Shown one piece after another: positions 1-10,687 of a stretch of DNA of 64,000 nucleotides. A program made the translations under genes and the position numbers. The stretch's first letter is position 1. Every line of letters begins with the position of its first letter. The notes beneath the pieces were generated by a model. The model did no database searches, had not been told where the DNA came from, and worked only from the letters and a program-made list of their open reading frames with translations. The stretch comes from Petrocella atlantisensis. GTDB lineage: Bacteria; Bacillota; Clostridia; Lachnospirales; Vallitaleaceae. The stretch covers positions 1,178,001-1,242,000 of the forward strand of contig NZ_LR130778.1 in NCBI RefSeq assembly GCF_900538275.1, given 5' to 3'.

Positions 1-983
1 AGCCAACCGTTGACCATAATGTCAATCGCCCGATCATTTGTCTTGACTTGAATCGTACCAAGCATCTCTTCCCAGTAATCATTTACGCGTTTTAGTTCCT
101 TTGTAGCTTTTCTTAAATCTTTATACTTATATCTTAGTTTGCTGATTTCTTCAAGATGAACACTTTGTCCTAGCCCAAAAATGATGGTTTTACTCTCATT
201 TGGCTTCATTGAAATGGATACTTGAATAGCACCACAGGAGTCGTAAGACACACCGGTGTTGTTGGATAATTTGATGTCGAGACCTTCCGGATTCAATATC
301 GAACCTTTTCGACCTAAAAATTCATGGCGATCACCTGTATACCCTATAATCATCTCACTTGTAAACATAAAGGCGTTGTGTTTGCGAAAATGATAGTTAT
401 AAATACTTTTTGCACTCAAGTATTCATGCTCATTGTTATATTCTGTTAAGATATAGGGATTGGTTTGCTCTCTTTCAGTTCCAAGAACCCACTCTACGTA
501 ATAGGTAAGACCCATAAACCTTTCTCTATCAGAATGATTTGTAAGTTTTAATTCCCAAATCTTAATAGGTTCATCCAATGGTGTGAACACTGTTAGCTCC
601 TGTTCAATACTTTCCTCCTCATGATAAAACTTTGAGTAACCAAAGCCGTGTCGAACCAAATAAGTTCCCCTGTCCGTTTTACCTAAAGAGGTGGGTGTCA
701 TTACCTTTCCGCTTATTTCATCTTTTATATATATGGCTTCTGATGCTTTGTCACTGACAGGATCATTGGACCAGGGTGTTATCTTATTCTCCCTGCTATT
801 CGTTGCCCAAGTGAATCCAGCACCAGACTCCGATATATGAAATCCGAAGTTTTTGTTTGCAATTACATTAATCCAAGGCGCTGGTGGCTTATTTTTACCT
901 TCAAGAAGTATCTCATATTCACTTCCATCTTTTACAAACCCACCAAAACCATTAAAAAATTCATATTCATTGTCAAGATTCAA
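1..983 (-). CDS. GH94-type beta-1,2-glucan phosphorylase/cyclic glucan synthase C-terminal half, 3'-truncated by window edge
   Basis: Open minus-strand frame running off the left edge. It starts at a TTG codon (981-983) nine bases after a GGAGG ribosome binding site; no ATG is in frame nearby. The visible ~327 residues match the N-terminal supersandwich domain of GH94 proteins: FFNGFGGF, a PPAPWINVIAN stretch, FGFHISESGAGFTWATNSRENKITPW, and LTYYVEWVLG. Family knowledge: cyclic beta-1,2-glucan synthases (NdvB type) carry two such domains and a GH94 catalytic barrel in the same chain as the GT84 synthase. Here the second supersandwich and, by inference, the catalytic domain lie in a separate gene 24 bases downstream of the synthase stop. 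The catalytic part is outside the window, so phosphorylase activity is not verified. Confidence 0.75.
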   Translation of the reverse strand, partial: MNLDNEYEFFNGFGGFVKDGSEYEILLEGKNKPPAPWINVIANKNFGFHISESGAGFTWATNSRENKITPWSNDPVSDKASEAIYIKDEISGKVMTPTSLGKTDRGTYLVRHGFGYSKFYHEEESIEQELTVFTPLDEPIKIWELKLTNHSDRERFMGLTYYVEWVLGTEREQTNPYILTEYNNEHEYLSAKSIYNYHFRKHNAFMFTSEMIIGYTGDRHEFLGRKGSILNPEGLDIKLSNNTGVSYDSCGAIQVSISMKPNESKTIIFGLGQSVHLEEISKLRYKYKDLRKATKELKRVNDYWEEMLGTIQVKTNDRAIDIMVNGW

Positions 984-1007
984 GTTTCTTCGCCTCCTTC
1001 TGTCTTT

Positions 1008-4000
1008 CTATATTTCTACAACTTCTTCAATAATCTCTTTTAATGTCTCTTTAATATTTCTAAAGTAAATACCTGTTTTTTCATTAAAGACAACTCTTGC
1101 AACTGTGAACAGTAAATCCAGCTCAGCTGGGATGACTTGATTCGAGTGGAGTATGAAAAGACTGGGTCTGTCTCTACTTTCATCATAAATTCTAAGTGAG
1201 GATGTCATATCATTTAACAAATCATGTAGTTCTTGTATATAACCATGCTTTGCTTCACTGAGTATAATTAAGTCAACTTTGACCTGATTGATTCTTAAAT
1301 ATTCATAAGCCTTTAATACATCTCGTACGACACTTGCCGCTTCAATCGATTTTACCGTTAACAACATAATTGGATTATCACCTGATACGCCAAATTTCCA
1401 TAAGAAGCTTTGGTTTTTCCAATTCCGTCTAATATTTTCTGCAGGTCCTCTGTAATAACCTGAAGGATAGAATAAAGGGCTAATTAAATCTTGGAATGCA
1501 TTTAATTGTTTTCTAGAAATATCTAAGTATTTGAGCTCGATTGCACTTTGAAGTCTGAATTTTTCAAACATATCATCTATTCTATAATCAATACTTAATT
1601 CATCGCTTATCGCGATAGCCTCTTCTTTGCTTTTACTCACACCCGTGATAAAGGAAACACTTGTTGATTCTCCTTCTGCCAAGGCAATATTTACCCGTAG
1701 ACTCATAATGGGATCATTACAAAATCCTGTGCTATTAGAAAGTAATATACTGTCTACAACGGTAACCGGGTTCATTAATGTATTGTTTCTACCTATGAAT
1801 TTTAGTCGGTCATTCTCATATGCAACATTCTTTGATAGATTTACATCGGTTTTTACCATATGCATTAAGTATGGATTATTGCCCTCTTTATTACTTCGTC
1901 GTCTAGATAAGAAAATACCATGTTCTTCGATATACTCGCTTTCTATAAAAAGCTTATTAAAGGCAGGGTGACTCAGTTCCGCAAGAAAACGATCGCCAAC
2001 GACTTCCATATAACTTGTTAATTCAAGTTGTTTTAGATCTTTCCCATTATTGGTCAAAGTCACTTTTCTAATTTCCAGATTATAATTTGGAGAAAGACTC
2101 ACTTCTGTATGTGTAATTATATCGCCATCTGTTCTTTTGAATTCAGCCTTATGGGGGTGAAAAATGGCTTCATAATCTTCAGGTTCTTTTTTTGTAGGAT
2201 TATACGTTGTACTCCATACTGAATTTTTATTCATATCTTTGATATAAATGTAATTACCTGTATTGGCATAAAGATCTGATCGCCATCTATATAGCATCAT
2301 ATCATTATAACTGCTAAAGCCATCTCCATCCGAAGTGATCATAAGAGAATAGTTGTTATTGCTAAAATACCTGACTACGGCTATTTCAGGTGCAACACTG
2401 TTAACATAGCGATTGCTAAGTACATCTTCTTCCAATTCCATTTTTCTGATTTTTATCGTGTAGCCTCTCTTGGCTATAGATATGAAGTGGGATTGGCGTT
2501 TTTCCTCAAGTAATACCTCAGTGGCTTTTACCATAGCTTCTGCATGGAATCTCGTACGCATGATGCCATTGTTCAAGAAATTATTAATAGCTACAAGATT
2601 CATACCTTGATGATGGGCCATAAATGATCGAACGATACAATAGGGTGTCTCGTACTCCGGATCCGGACCATTAAAGTCTATAGCTTCATAATACCCATAG
2701 GTACTAAAAGCACCCAAATCCGACATTCTTCTAAGATTCGACATGGCTTCCTCACTTGCATACTCTAGAGCAAGAAATGTAGCATATGGCGCTACTACTA
2801 AAGGCTCTTTGAGAGCCGGTTGCAGACGTAACTTAGGTATACCAAATGCTTTGTATTGATAGTTGGCGTCTAAGTCAAATCGATAATACTGAGACTCAGA
2901 TATGCCCCAGGGTATGGACATATGCTTAGCATAATTAATATGCTGTAGCACTGCTGCTTTAGATGTTTCTGCATATACTGAGCCATCATACTCTTTCATG
3001 ACTAGGTTTGGCATAAGGTATTCAAACATCGTGCCGCTCCAAGATACAAAGCAAGGTAAGCCATCGATCATGGTAAAGGGGCGGCCCAACTTGCTCCAAT
3101 GTTTTAATGGCACCTCGCCCCTGGCTATGGCTATAAAACTCGTTAGTGATGATTCTGAAGCCATCAAGTCGTAACAACCGGCATCTTTTGTTTGAGATGA
3201 TACATGATAACCGATAAGAAATAGTAATCGTTTTTCATTGTATAAAAATCTAAACTCAGCTTCTTTAAGCATAGAATCTATTGTGTGGCTAACCACTTTT
3301 ATTCTACTAACCATATCCTTTGCAGCGTCATTATCTTCTAGTGCTAGCTGTCCTAAGGTAGGGCAGTCCAAGAAGGGAATATCTTCTAAGTTAAATACTT
3401 CTACCTCGTTTATGATTATATCTAAACTACTTAGGACTTCTCCTATTCTATGAGAACCCTCACCCAATTTCTGTTCATTGCTTTTTATAAGCGCTCTTAT
3501 ATCCGAAAGATCTGCCGAGAATTCTCCAATTGTACCGTAATCATCTTTTAATAACATATTTGTTTGACTCGTTTTTAATGTGTGTCTAAGCTCCGAGATT
3601 AGATGTGTCGTAAAAATAGGTGTATCTAGTTGTTCTATAATACCGTTTTTTAGGGCTATAAGGTGCCCAAAAAAGTTTCCACTATCTACCGTAGATATAT
3701 AATCCGGGTGTAATATTTCAAGGGTGCTTGTGTTATACCAGTTATAAAGATGACCTTTCCACTTCGGCAGAGTGCCTATAGTCTCCAATAATCTTTCTTC
3801 ATGGGCAATCATGGTACTTAAAGTCTCAAAGCCAAAGTCTCTTGCAGAAAGCGTAGCTAGGAGTTGAAGACCAATATTTGTTGGAGAGGTTTTGTTAGAT
3901 AGCTTTTCTTTAGGTGCATACTGATAATTATCCGGACATAAATAGTTATTGTCTTTTGTTGCATGATCTTTGAAAAAAAGCCAGGTTCTTCGAGCTGTCT

Positions 4001-7000
4001 CTAGAAGAAGTTCCCTATCTTCTAACGCGCCTTTTATGAATCGTTCTTCTCTTGGTTGGCTCATACGATAGGCCATCCAAAAGGACATACCCCAAGCAAG
4101 TGCTAAGGCACCGTAGATGGCTATAGCTACCGGATGAACTGTCTGCACTATTAATAGTCCCACTAAAACCATAGCCGCAATAATCGCACTAAACATATTA
4201 AAGAAATAACCTCTTAATGTATTTACAACTGAAGCATCTTCATTTTCTGATGTATTCCACCTCAGCATTTTTTCTTGACTGATGAGCACTCTAAAAACTG
4301 TTCTCATGATTGCATCTGTAGCTATCTGAGCCCTGTATGGTGTAATAACAAGCTCCATAAGTGCTCTTTCAAACATTAACATGATCTCTTTAAATAAACC
4401 CTTATAGACAATGGTAAACTGAGGTCTATTGATTTTTTGTGAAATTATTGCGTATAGTAGAGATGCGAAATTAAGTATGTCAGAAAAGAAAACTAAGGGT
4501 AGCCACAAATAAAAAACCTTAGGCATAATAGCTAAATTTATGATAATGAAAAGTGTTTTGGATACAGGGACTATGCTACGTCTTAAATTATCTAATATTT
4601 TCCATTTGGATATTACGTTTAAGCTAATGCCATTTTTTGGCTTCCTTTTAAACAACCAAGGTAACAGTTGCCAATCGCCTCGAATCCACCTGTGCTCTCT
4701 TTTTACAAATGAAAGCACACTACTTGGAAATGTATCCATGATTTTTACCGAACTTGAGAAAGCTGTTTTGACATAGCAACTTTCTAAGAGGTCATGACTG
4801 AGCACACTATTGTCCGGTATTATTTTATTTAAGATTAAGTGAAAAGCCTCCACGTGATAAATGCCTTTACCTGTATAGACGCCTTCGTTAAACACATCTT
4901 GATATATATCAGATTGAATAGATGAATAGTTTGCTAGCCCTGTTTGGCCTCCAAACACTTCAGGAAAGCGACTGCTTTTTTTATCAACTATATGATTACC
5001 AATCGAAGGCTGTATGATGGCATACCCTTCTTTCACCCTCTTACTAACCGGATCTATAACCGGCTGATTGAGGGGATGGTCAATAAGACCCACGAGTTTT
5101 GACGCATTATCCCTAATCAGATTAGAGTCCGCATCTAAAGTGATGACATATTTGAAAGTTTCTAATAAGGCTTCCTCGCATAATAATGTCGTAAAGCTTG
5201 TATCTTCCTTCTTAATGCCACTTAAGAGATTATTAAATTCCTCCAGCTTCCCTCTTTTTCTTTCCCAACCCATATAGCAATTTTCCGACTTGTTCCATTG
5301 CCTTTCTCTTATAAACAGAGAAAATCGTTGATGAGTTGATGGGTAAAGCACATTTAGTGCATTGATTTTTTTTATAAGAGCTTTCTCAAGAATCTCGTCT
5401 TTTGGCATAACTTTTTCAGGTGCATCCTCAAAATCGGCTAAAAGTCCAAAGTAGAGATTATCTTGTCGATTAGCTAAATAATGCTTTTCTAGCCTTTCAA
5501 GATACTCGATACATTGAGATTTTGATGAAACAAGTACAGGCATGACTAAAAATGTTCTGGAGTGATCCGGAATTTCTTCTAGATAATCTAAAGAAGGAAT
5601 CTTTGCTACAGCCATCCGCCTTGTAAAGATATGATTGGTTAACTCTATAGCAATTCCTGTCAACATCGGTAACCCAACGACCAAAACGATCACATATATA
5701 TTGATATCCTCAACTAACCCAAAACGCTTCATCATAAATATTACAAAAACAGATATAGAAACAACAAGCAAGAAGCCGGTTATAAAATAACTGATGCCTT
5801 TTATATTCTGTTTCTTTTCTAGATTTTCCGGTGCTTTTTTATTTAATACTTTTGCTTTAAGGAGGGGGTATCCCTTCCCTATAAGATAGGTGCCCACATG
5901 ATGGGGACAATTAAGGTCCTCTCTACCTGCTTTGGCCAGTTCTAGAGCATATTCTGCTATTACACCTTCTTCAATATGATGTTTAAGAGATAGTTTTACA
6001 ATAATCCCTCTGTACATACCCTTACTTGCGGAATCCATTTTGGCATATACACCATCAGGATCATTTATTAGGATACTTTCAAGGAGTGAGAAAGCCTCAA
6101 AAAACTTTTCTTCATCTACTTCGCTAATGCCTTTGAGACTCACAATAAGCGCACGAATATCAGACTCCAAGTAGGATTCTAATTTACTTTCTTCAAGAAA
6201 TACCTTGGAGGGCTTAATGCGCTTATTAGCTGATTTGGATTTATAGTGATGGGCCACATAACGCTGAATGGATTCTTCCTCAAATGACATGTTCTTTAAT
6301 TGGTATATGACATGGGCATGAAAAGAGAAGTTTTTTCTGCAGTCCGCATCAACTTCACTAAGAAAGGAAGCAATATCGATAACACCAGGTTGTACCCCTA
6401 GCTTTTCCTTAACAAATTTTTCTGCTTTGGCCTTTATCTTTACGATACTCACAACTTCTTCTGCTACTTCTATAATACTTTCTAGTAAGCAAAATCCAAT
6501 CATCTCCGGTAGTACCCATAACTCTTTATCCAGTAAGTGTATCTCTTTTTGATAGGCTTGAAGCATGATGGAAATATTTTCTTCGTTTAAATGCCCACCG
6601 GAAATGGCCACCATTTTTTTCGCCACAACATAGATCCTCGGATAGCCATGATACTCTTTTGATCTAAGTATCGGTAGGATCTCATAATTTGTACCTCTCG
6701 TTCTGACCTTTTTTATTTCTCTGTATAACATTTGGTAGTTGTCAAACAACCAACGCGCCGCAGGAATTAAGGCGATTAAATCAGAAGATATTTCAGAAAT
6801 ACTGCTACGTATTTGGTTTAATTTTTTATATGCAATTTGATTATAATCCCCAAGTACAAAATTATAGCGCATCAACTTGACATTTTGGTGATTCTTCGCC
6901 AGATCTAGCATTTGCTGTTCCCACTCAACCGGTCCAAGTATGTCATCCATCCCAATAGGTTCAATGGGCAAAATAGCCCTCTTTCTTATATGGATGTACC

Positions 7001-7115
7001 TGACATAAAGAAAAATCATGACACCTATAAGAAGAATTGCAACCAATGCCCTATTAAAACCAACCGATCTATTCAGTAAAAAACTACTTATTGTTCCTAT
7101 TATATTTAATACCAT
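1008..7115 (-). CDS. ndvB-like: Cyclic beta-1,2-glucan synthase (GT84), large membrane protein
   Basis: A 2035-residue protein. It has an N-terminal membrane segment (about residues 10-40), a cytoplasmic helical region, and two or more membrane helices near 440-510. The GT84 glycosyltransferase core shows TLDADS (about 657), QPSIG, GGQTGLANYSS, GKGIYHVEAF, HDLLES and HRWIRGDWQ (about 808). Further membrane helices follow, then a glucoamylase-like domain (DSGNFFGHL near 1142, FMAHHQGMNL near 1500) and one GH94-type supersandwich domain ending near 2035. Known role: polymerises UDP-glucose into beta-1,2-glucan at the membrane and cyclises it. NdvB/Cgs proteins are usually about 2800 aa; this one stops before the second supersandwich and GH94 barrel, which continue in the next gene. 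The start ATG follows GGAAGGT. The chain is intact and has no other frameshift that I can see. Confidence 0.88.
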   Translation of the reverse strand: MVLNIIGTISSFLLNRSVGFNRALVAILLIGVMIFLYVRYIHIRKRAILPIEPIGMDDILGPVEWEQQMLDLAKNHQNVKLMRYNFVLGDYNQIAYKKLNQIRSSISEISSDLIALIPAARWLFDNYQMLYREIKKVRTRGTNYEILPILRSKEYHGYPRIYVVAKKMVAISGGHLNEENISIMLQAYQKEIHLLDKELWVLPEMIGFCLLESIIEVAEEVVSIVKIKAKAEKFVKEKLGVQPGVIDIASFLSEVDADCRKNFSFHAHVIYQLKNMSFEEESIQRYVAHHYKSKSANKRIKPSKVFLEESKLESYLESDIRALIVSLKGISEVDEEKFFEAFSLLESILINDPDGVYAKMDSASKGMYRGIIVKLSLKHHIEEGVIAEYALELAKAGREDLNCPHHVGTYLIGKGYPLLKAKVLNKKAPENLEKKQNIKGISYFITGFLLVVSISVFVIFMMKRFGLVEDINIYVIVLVVGLPMLTGIAIELTNHIFTRRMAVAKIPSLDYLEEIPDHSRTFLVMPVLVSSKSQCIEYLERLEKHYLANRQDNLYFGLLADFEDAPEKVMPKDEILEKALIKKINALNVLYPSTHQRFSLFIRERQWNKSENCYMGWERKRGKLEEFNNLLSGIKKEDTSFTTLLCEEALLETFKYVITLDADSNLIRDNASKLVGLIDHPLNQPVIDPVSKRVKEGYAIIQPSIGNHIVDKKSSRFPEVFGGQTGLANYSSIQSDIYQDVFNEGVYTGKGIYHVEAFHLILNKIIPDNSVLSHDLLESCYVKTAFSSSVKIMDTFPSSVLSFVKREHRWIRGDWQLLPWLFKRKPKNGISLNVISKWKILDNLRRSIVPVSKTLFIIINLAIMPKVFYLWLPLVFFSDILNFASLLYAIISQKINRPQFTIVYKGLFKEIMLMFERALMELVITPYRAQIATDAIMRTVFRVLISQEKMLRWNTSENEDASVVNTLRGYFFNMFSAIIAAMVLVGLLIVQTVHPVAIAIYGALALAWGMSFWMAYRMSQPREERFIKGALEDRELLLETARRTWLFFKDHATKDNNYLCPDNYQYAPKEKLSNKTSPTNIGLQLLATLSARDFGFETLSTMIAHEERLLETIGTLPKWKGHLYNWYNTSTLEILHPDYISTVDSGNFFGHLIALKNGIIEQLDTPIFTTHLISELRHTLKTSQTNMLLKDDYGTIGEFSADLSDIRALIKSNEQKLGEGSHRIGEVLSSLDIIINEVEVFNLEDIPFLDCPTLGQLALEDNDAAKDMVSRIKVVSHTIDSMLKEAEFRFLYNEKRLLFLIGYHVSSQTKDAGCYDLMASESSLTSFIAIARGEVPLKHWSKLGRPFTMIDGLPCFVSWSGTMFEYLMPNLVMKEYDGSVYAETSKAAVLQHINYAKHMSIPWGISESQYYRFDLDANYQYKAFGIPKLRLQPALKEPLVVAPYATFLALEYASEEAMSNLRRMSDLGAFSTYGYYEAIDFNGPDPEYETPYCIVRSFMAHHQGMNLVAINNFLNNGIMRTRFHAEAMVKATEVLLEEKRQSHFISIAKRGYTIKIRKMELEEDVLSNRYVNSVAPEIAVVRYFSNNNYSLMITSDGDGFSSYNDMMLYRWRSDLYANTGNYIYIKDMNKNSVWSTTYNPTKKEPEDYEAIFHPHKAEFKRTDGDIITHTEVSLSPNYNLEIRKVTLTNNGKDLKQLELTSYMEVVGDRFLAELSHPAFNKLFIESEYIEEHGIFLSRRRSNKEGNNPYLMHMVKTDVNLSKNVAYENDRLKFIGRNNTLMNPVTVVDSILLSNSTGFCNDPIMSLRVNIALAEGESTSVSFITGVSKSKEEAIAISDELSIDYRIDDMFEKFRLQSAIELKYLDISRKQLNAFQDLISPLFYPSGYYRGPAENIRRNWKNQSFLWKFGVSGDNPIMLLTVKSIEAASVVRDVLKAYEYLRINQVKVDLIILSEAKHGYIQELHDLLNDMTSSLRIYDESRDRPSLFILHSNQVIPAELDLLFTVARVVFNEKTGIYFRNIKETLKEIIEEVVEI

Positions 7116-7694
7116 TTAAACACTACCTTCCTAATAAAACACAGCCCTCATAGTCTTATATCATAACTATAATTTTCAAGTTAGAACAAAGATGCTACGC
7201 TTCGCTTTGCAAAGCAAATTGTTCCGGCAGGAAAGATTTCCTTGATAGTTAATGCGGCGCTTCTACGCATTAACATAGCATAGACTTTCCTAGAGAATAA
7301 AAAAACATCAATAAAATAATACATATATTCATTATACCATTAATAACTGAAAATTACTGGCAACTACCGTTTAATTATCTGCAGTCGGCAGATGCTCAGT
7401 TTCTGATGTATGATTTTATAACAAATAATGGTGTATTTATTATACACTTTATTATATAGACATACATTAGTTAATGTGTTGCATTAACAAATAAATATTT
7501 TCAGAAGTTTCTGTTTTTTGTTCCCTTATATTAAAAGCTATTATAAGCATAAAAATACCTCCAAGTAAACAATCCTATTTTAATGAATTAGACTGCTTAC
7601 TTTGGAAGTATTCTATCTGTGATACCTTTTTATCTTTTAAATATGGGTTATAATTGTTACACCTATTTACCCTATTAACTTTCTATCTATAGTG
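7116..7694. other. Intergenic region with small hairpins, no gene
   Basis: No supported gene in 579 bases. It holds a perfect 9-bp inverted repeat GTTAATGCG/CGCATTAAC (7248-7256 and 7266-7274), a short AGGAAA/TTTCCT hairpin just upstream, and the terminator described separately. It must carry the promoter of the glucan synthase, but I see no convincing -35/-10 pair. Confidence 0.5.
7554..7612 (-). terminator. Rho-independent terminator of the ene-reductase gene
   Basis: Imperfect inverted repeat of about 20 bp (arms beginning AATACCTCCAAGTAA and TTACTTTGGAAGTATT). On the minus strand it is followed by TTTTTA. It lies 83 bases beyond the stop codon of the minus-strand gene at 7695. Confidence 0.6.
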
Positions 7695-8711
7695 CTAATA
7701 AAAACCTCTTTTATATGCTTTTGGAATCCCTTCTAGTATGCCCGCTTGTTGATACATCTTCAAAGGAAAATAAGGATCACGTAGCAACAGTCTTCCTAGT
7801 GCTATGAGGTCGCATCGATTGTTATTTATTATTTCTTCAATCATCTCAATACTGGTTATTAAGCCAACCGCTATCGTTGCCACCTGACACTCATGCTTGA
7901 TTTGCTCAGCAAAACGTATTTGATATCCGGGATAAACCTGCATACTAACAGGCGCCAAACCACCGGAACTTGTATGTATTATATCTAGTTTCCCCTTCAC
8001 TTGGTCGATAATCCTGACCATCTCATCACCATCGATACCACCAACCATATAATCAGAAGCGGACACTCTTAGACCAAGAGCAACATGCTCAGGAATAGCA
8101 GCCTTAACTTGATCTATTATCCAATTAAGGAGTCGACATCGGTTCTCCAAGCTACCACCAAATTGATCTTCTCGCTGGTTGGTTACCTGTGATAGGAACT
8201 CATGATTCAAGTAGCCATGAGCACCATGAATCTCAATATAATCAAAGCCTGCTCTTACTGCCCTCTTAGCGCCTTCTACAAAAGCCTGAATAACTTGTTG
8301 TATTTGGTTTTCATCTAGAACTTGTGGCATCCTATAATCATCACTAAACTTAATGGCACTCGGTGCGATTGGTGTTGTCTTTGTCGCTTCACTTTTCCTT
8401 CCGGCGTGAGCAATCTGAATCCCTGCACGAGCGCCATGTTTTTTTATTCTGGATGTAATCTCTTTAAGTCCTTCGATCTGTTCATCGTTCCAAATCCCAA
8501 GGTCTTGATCCGATATTCTGCCATTAGGCATGACCGCTGTAGCCTCTACAATAATCAAACCAACACCACCAATGGCTCTGGTTTCATAGTGGGTGAAATG
8601 GAAATCATTGGCTTTACCATCATCTTTTGCTGAGTACATACACATTGGCGACATGACCAACCGATTTTTTAGTTCAATGTTTCCAAGCTTATATTTTTCC
8701 AATGCTTTCAT
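7695..8711 (-). CDS. namA: NADPH dehydrogenase, Old Yellow Enzyme family (YqjM/NamA type)
   Basis: FMN-dependent ene-reductase of 338 residues, the normal length for YqjM. Seen directly: the N-terminal LKNRLVMSPMCMYS (the Cys that tunes FMN in YqjM-class enzymes), AHAGRK, the substrate-binding pair HGAHGYL, the loop NQREDQFGGSLENR, and the C-terminal phosphate-binding IALGRLLLRDPYF. Family role: reduces activated C=C bonds of enones and other electrophiles with NADPH in the cytoplasm. The start ATG follows GAGGAGAT. It is 27 bases downstream of the exported glycosidase gene with no terminator between, so the two may be co-transcribed, though a functional link is not evident. Confidence 0.92.
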   Translation of the reverse strand: MKALEKYKLGNIELKNRLVMSPMCMYSAKDDGKANDFHFTHYETRAIGGVGLIIVEATAVMPNGRISDQDLGIWNDEQIEGLKEITSRIKKHGARAGIQIAHAGRKSEATKTTPIAPSAIKFSDDYRMPQVLDENQIQQVIQAFVEGAKRAVRAGFDYIEIHGAHGYLNHEFLSQVTNQREDQFGGSLENRCRLLNWIIDQVKAAIPEHVALGLRVSASDYMVGGIDGDEMVRIIDQVKGKLDIIHTSSGGLAPVSMQVYPGYQIRFAEQIKHECQVATIAVGLITSIEMIEEIINNNRCDLIALGRLLLRDPYFPLKMYQQAGILEGIPKAYKRGFY

Positions 8712-8738
8712 AGGATCTCCTCTATTTCGGTTTTCTTT

Positions 8739-10664
8739 TTATTCGTGTTTTGTAATATATTTCATGGCAAAATCAATTTGTGCAGGTGTTAATGCTTTTT
8801 TCAAAGCTAATTGGTAGTATTTCACTGCTGAATCAACATCGTTTTTCTGATAATGGGAATAGCAAACTGCCGCTCCGTAATAGCCAACACCGGAACTTGG
8901 AACCCTTTCATCGTAAATTAAAAACATATCAATGGCTTTTTCTAATTGCATATTGTCGTAATATGCCCAAGCCAGTGAGGCAACATTAGCTGCATCCTTA
9001 GGATCTAATTCATAAACTTTTTCATAGTACTTTATGGCTTTTATTTTGTCCGGTGTCAAATTTGCATAAATCACGGCTAATCTTTTAGCTGCAAAAATAT
9101 TATTTGTATCCATCTCCAGAATTGCCAAATAGCTTTGCTTTGCCTCATCATATTGATTTGCTACTTCATACTGCTTCGCTTGCTCTATCCATTGTGTTGC
9201 ATCACCAATCGTTAGCTCTACTGTTTTTGATTCTTGTATCCACTTGACGTCGCCTCCAAAATACTGAGTAATAAAGCGAAGCGGGACATAAGTTCTACTG
9301 TCTTTTAGTAGAACGGGTACATCCATTGTTTCACTTTTTCCATTCACCAAAATAGATGCACTTCCCACTTTTAGCTCCAGCTTCGTATCAAGTCTTTCTA
9401 TGGTAATAGAAGAAGTGGCTGCATTCCAGCCTACAGAAGCGCCAAGTGCTTCCGAAATCCCTCTAAGAGGCACAAGGGTACGATTATATGTCTTGTTGAG
9501 ATAGGGTTCAGTATCAAAAAACAAAGGCTTATTATTTAATAAAATCGTCATAGGAGATTCATTCAGGATCTTAATGACTACTGCATTGGATAAAAGTCTT
9601 CCCGGTGTGGTCATATAGCTCCCATTGTAATATAGACCACTGGATCCGCCACCATCTAAGTTCATGGCTTCAACCATACCTAAAGATAGTGCAATCTCAC
9701 CTAACTGTTTAACTGTAACCCCTGAAACAACGGTCATACCCAGTCTGTTGTCTTCTGTTATACCAATCAAACTTCTCGTCGCAGCAGAACTTGTAATCTT
9801 GCCTTCAGTAAACCCTTCAGCACCGGCATCTGCTTTTAACTTACCATTTTCAACCAATGTCGGTCCTGCTCCAACCACTGTTCTAATATTAGCATAGTCA
9901 AGGCTTATACCGCTATGCCCCACCGTTGTAAAATCATTAGCGTAGTATTCCATGCGATATTCGGCTGTTTTTCCTAACTCAAACACTTTGCTAACATTCA
10001 CATCTTTGGTAAGTACCAAAAAGCCATCCGTAGGTATGTAAAAACTGCCACTACCCTTCTTAGTAACCACACCCTTGTCCACCTCAATTGAAGTAAAATC
10101 ATGACTCGGTCTTGGACCTGCATATTCCGGTGTAAAAATCATGGTCGCAGCAGCATCGGAATAATAGTGGTTAATATTCCATGAATACCAGCTATATGGC
10201 CATTCCCATTGGCCATTGGTTCCACCGACGATCTTTACAAAAAGAGGGTCAACACTTACGGTATTGTCGCCTGAAATAGCAAGTACGGAACCTGTGTTTG
10301 CCATATGCAACACTTTCCCATCTAACATAAGGGTTCCTGAAGGTTGCATATCAGCATAAGCATTAAAGAAAGAACCATTTATACCCCCAATAGCCGTTGC
10401 GTCAGTGTTGCTCGCCGATTGAACTATGGAAGACAAGGCATCGGTTGCTCCAATCTTCCCATGAGCTAATACGGAATCAATACGAATCTTATCGTCTTTC
10501 AAATCAGCCCAAAGAACTGAAATGTTTTTATTGCCACCTGTAAAACTAACGGTTCTGCTTTCTTTCCACACACTGGATTGAGCATGTACTGGTGATGTAA
10601 ATGGAATGCTGATTATCATGAATAGCATTACAAATAGTATGCGCATTGCTTGTTGTGATTTCAT
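8739..10664 (-). CDS. Exported phosphodiester glycosidase (NAGPA domain) with copper-amine-oxidase-like domain and TPRs
   Basis: A 641-residue protein. Residues 1-28 form a signal peptide (KSQQ, hydrophobic stretch, VHAQS cleavage-like end). Residues about 60-360 match the NAGPA/DUF2233 phosphodiester glycosidase fold, with GGINGSFF and the LNLDGGGSSGLYYNG signature. Residues about 365-490 are a copper-amine-oxidase N-terminal-like beta domain (VPLRGISEALGASVGWN, YVPLRFITQYFGG), a common cell-wall module in Clostridia and Paenibacillus. Residues about 500-640 contain three TPR-like helical repeats. It probably acts on phosphodiester-linked sugars of the envelope; the substrate is unknown. SD GAGAGGAAA precedes the ATG. 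An unusual four-fold 11-bp repeat lies just upstream. Confidence 0.85.
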   Translation of the reverse strand: MKSQQAMRILFVMLFMIISIPFTSPVHAQSSVWKESRTVSFTGGNKNISVLWADLKDDKIRIDSVLAHGKIGATDALSSIVQSASNTDATAIGGINGSFFNAYADMQPSGTLMLDGKVLHMANTGSVLAISGDNTVSVDPLFVKIVGGTNGQWEWPYSWYSWNINHYYSDAAATMIFTPEYAGPRPSHDFTSIEVDKGVVTKKGSGSFYIPTDGFLVLTKDVNVSKVFELGKTAEYRMEYYANDFTTVGHSGISLDYANIRTVVGAGPTLVENGKLKADAGAEGFTEGKITSSAATRSLIGITEDNRLGMTVVSGVTVKQLGEIALSLGMVEAMNLDGGGSSGLYYNGSYMTTPGRLLSNAVVIKILNESPMTILLNNKPLFFDTEPYLNKTYNRTLVPLRGISEALGASVGWNAATSSITIERLDTKLELKVGSASILVNGKSETMDVPVLLKDSRTYVPLRFITQYFGGDVKWIQESKTVELTIGDATQWIEQAKQYEVANQYDEAKQSYLAILEMDTNNIFAAKRLAVIYANLTPDKIKAIKYYEKVYELDPKDAANVASLAWAYYDNMQLEKAIDMFLIYDERVPSSGVGYYGAAVCYSHYQKNDVDSAVKYYQLALKKALTPAQIDFAMKYITKHE

Positions 10665-10687
10665 TGTCTTTTTTCCTCTCGTTTATA

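Noticed and set aside
7200-7280. Hairpins upstream of the glucan synthase as a riboswitch
   Set aside because: The stems are short and do not match any riboswitch consensus I can recognise.
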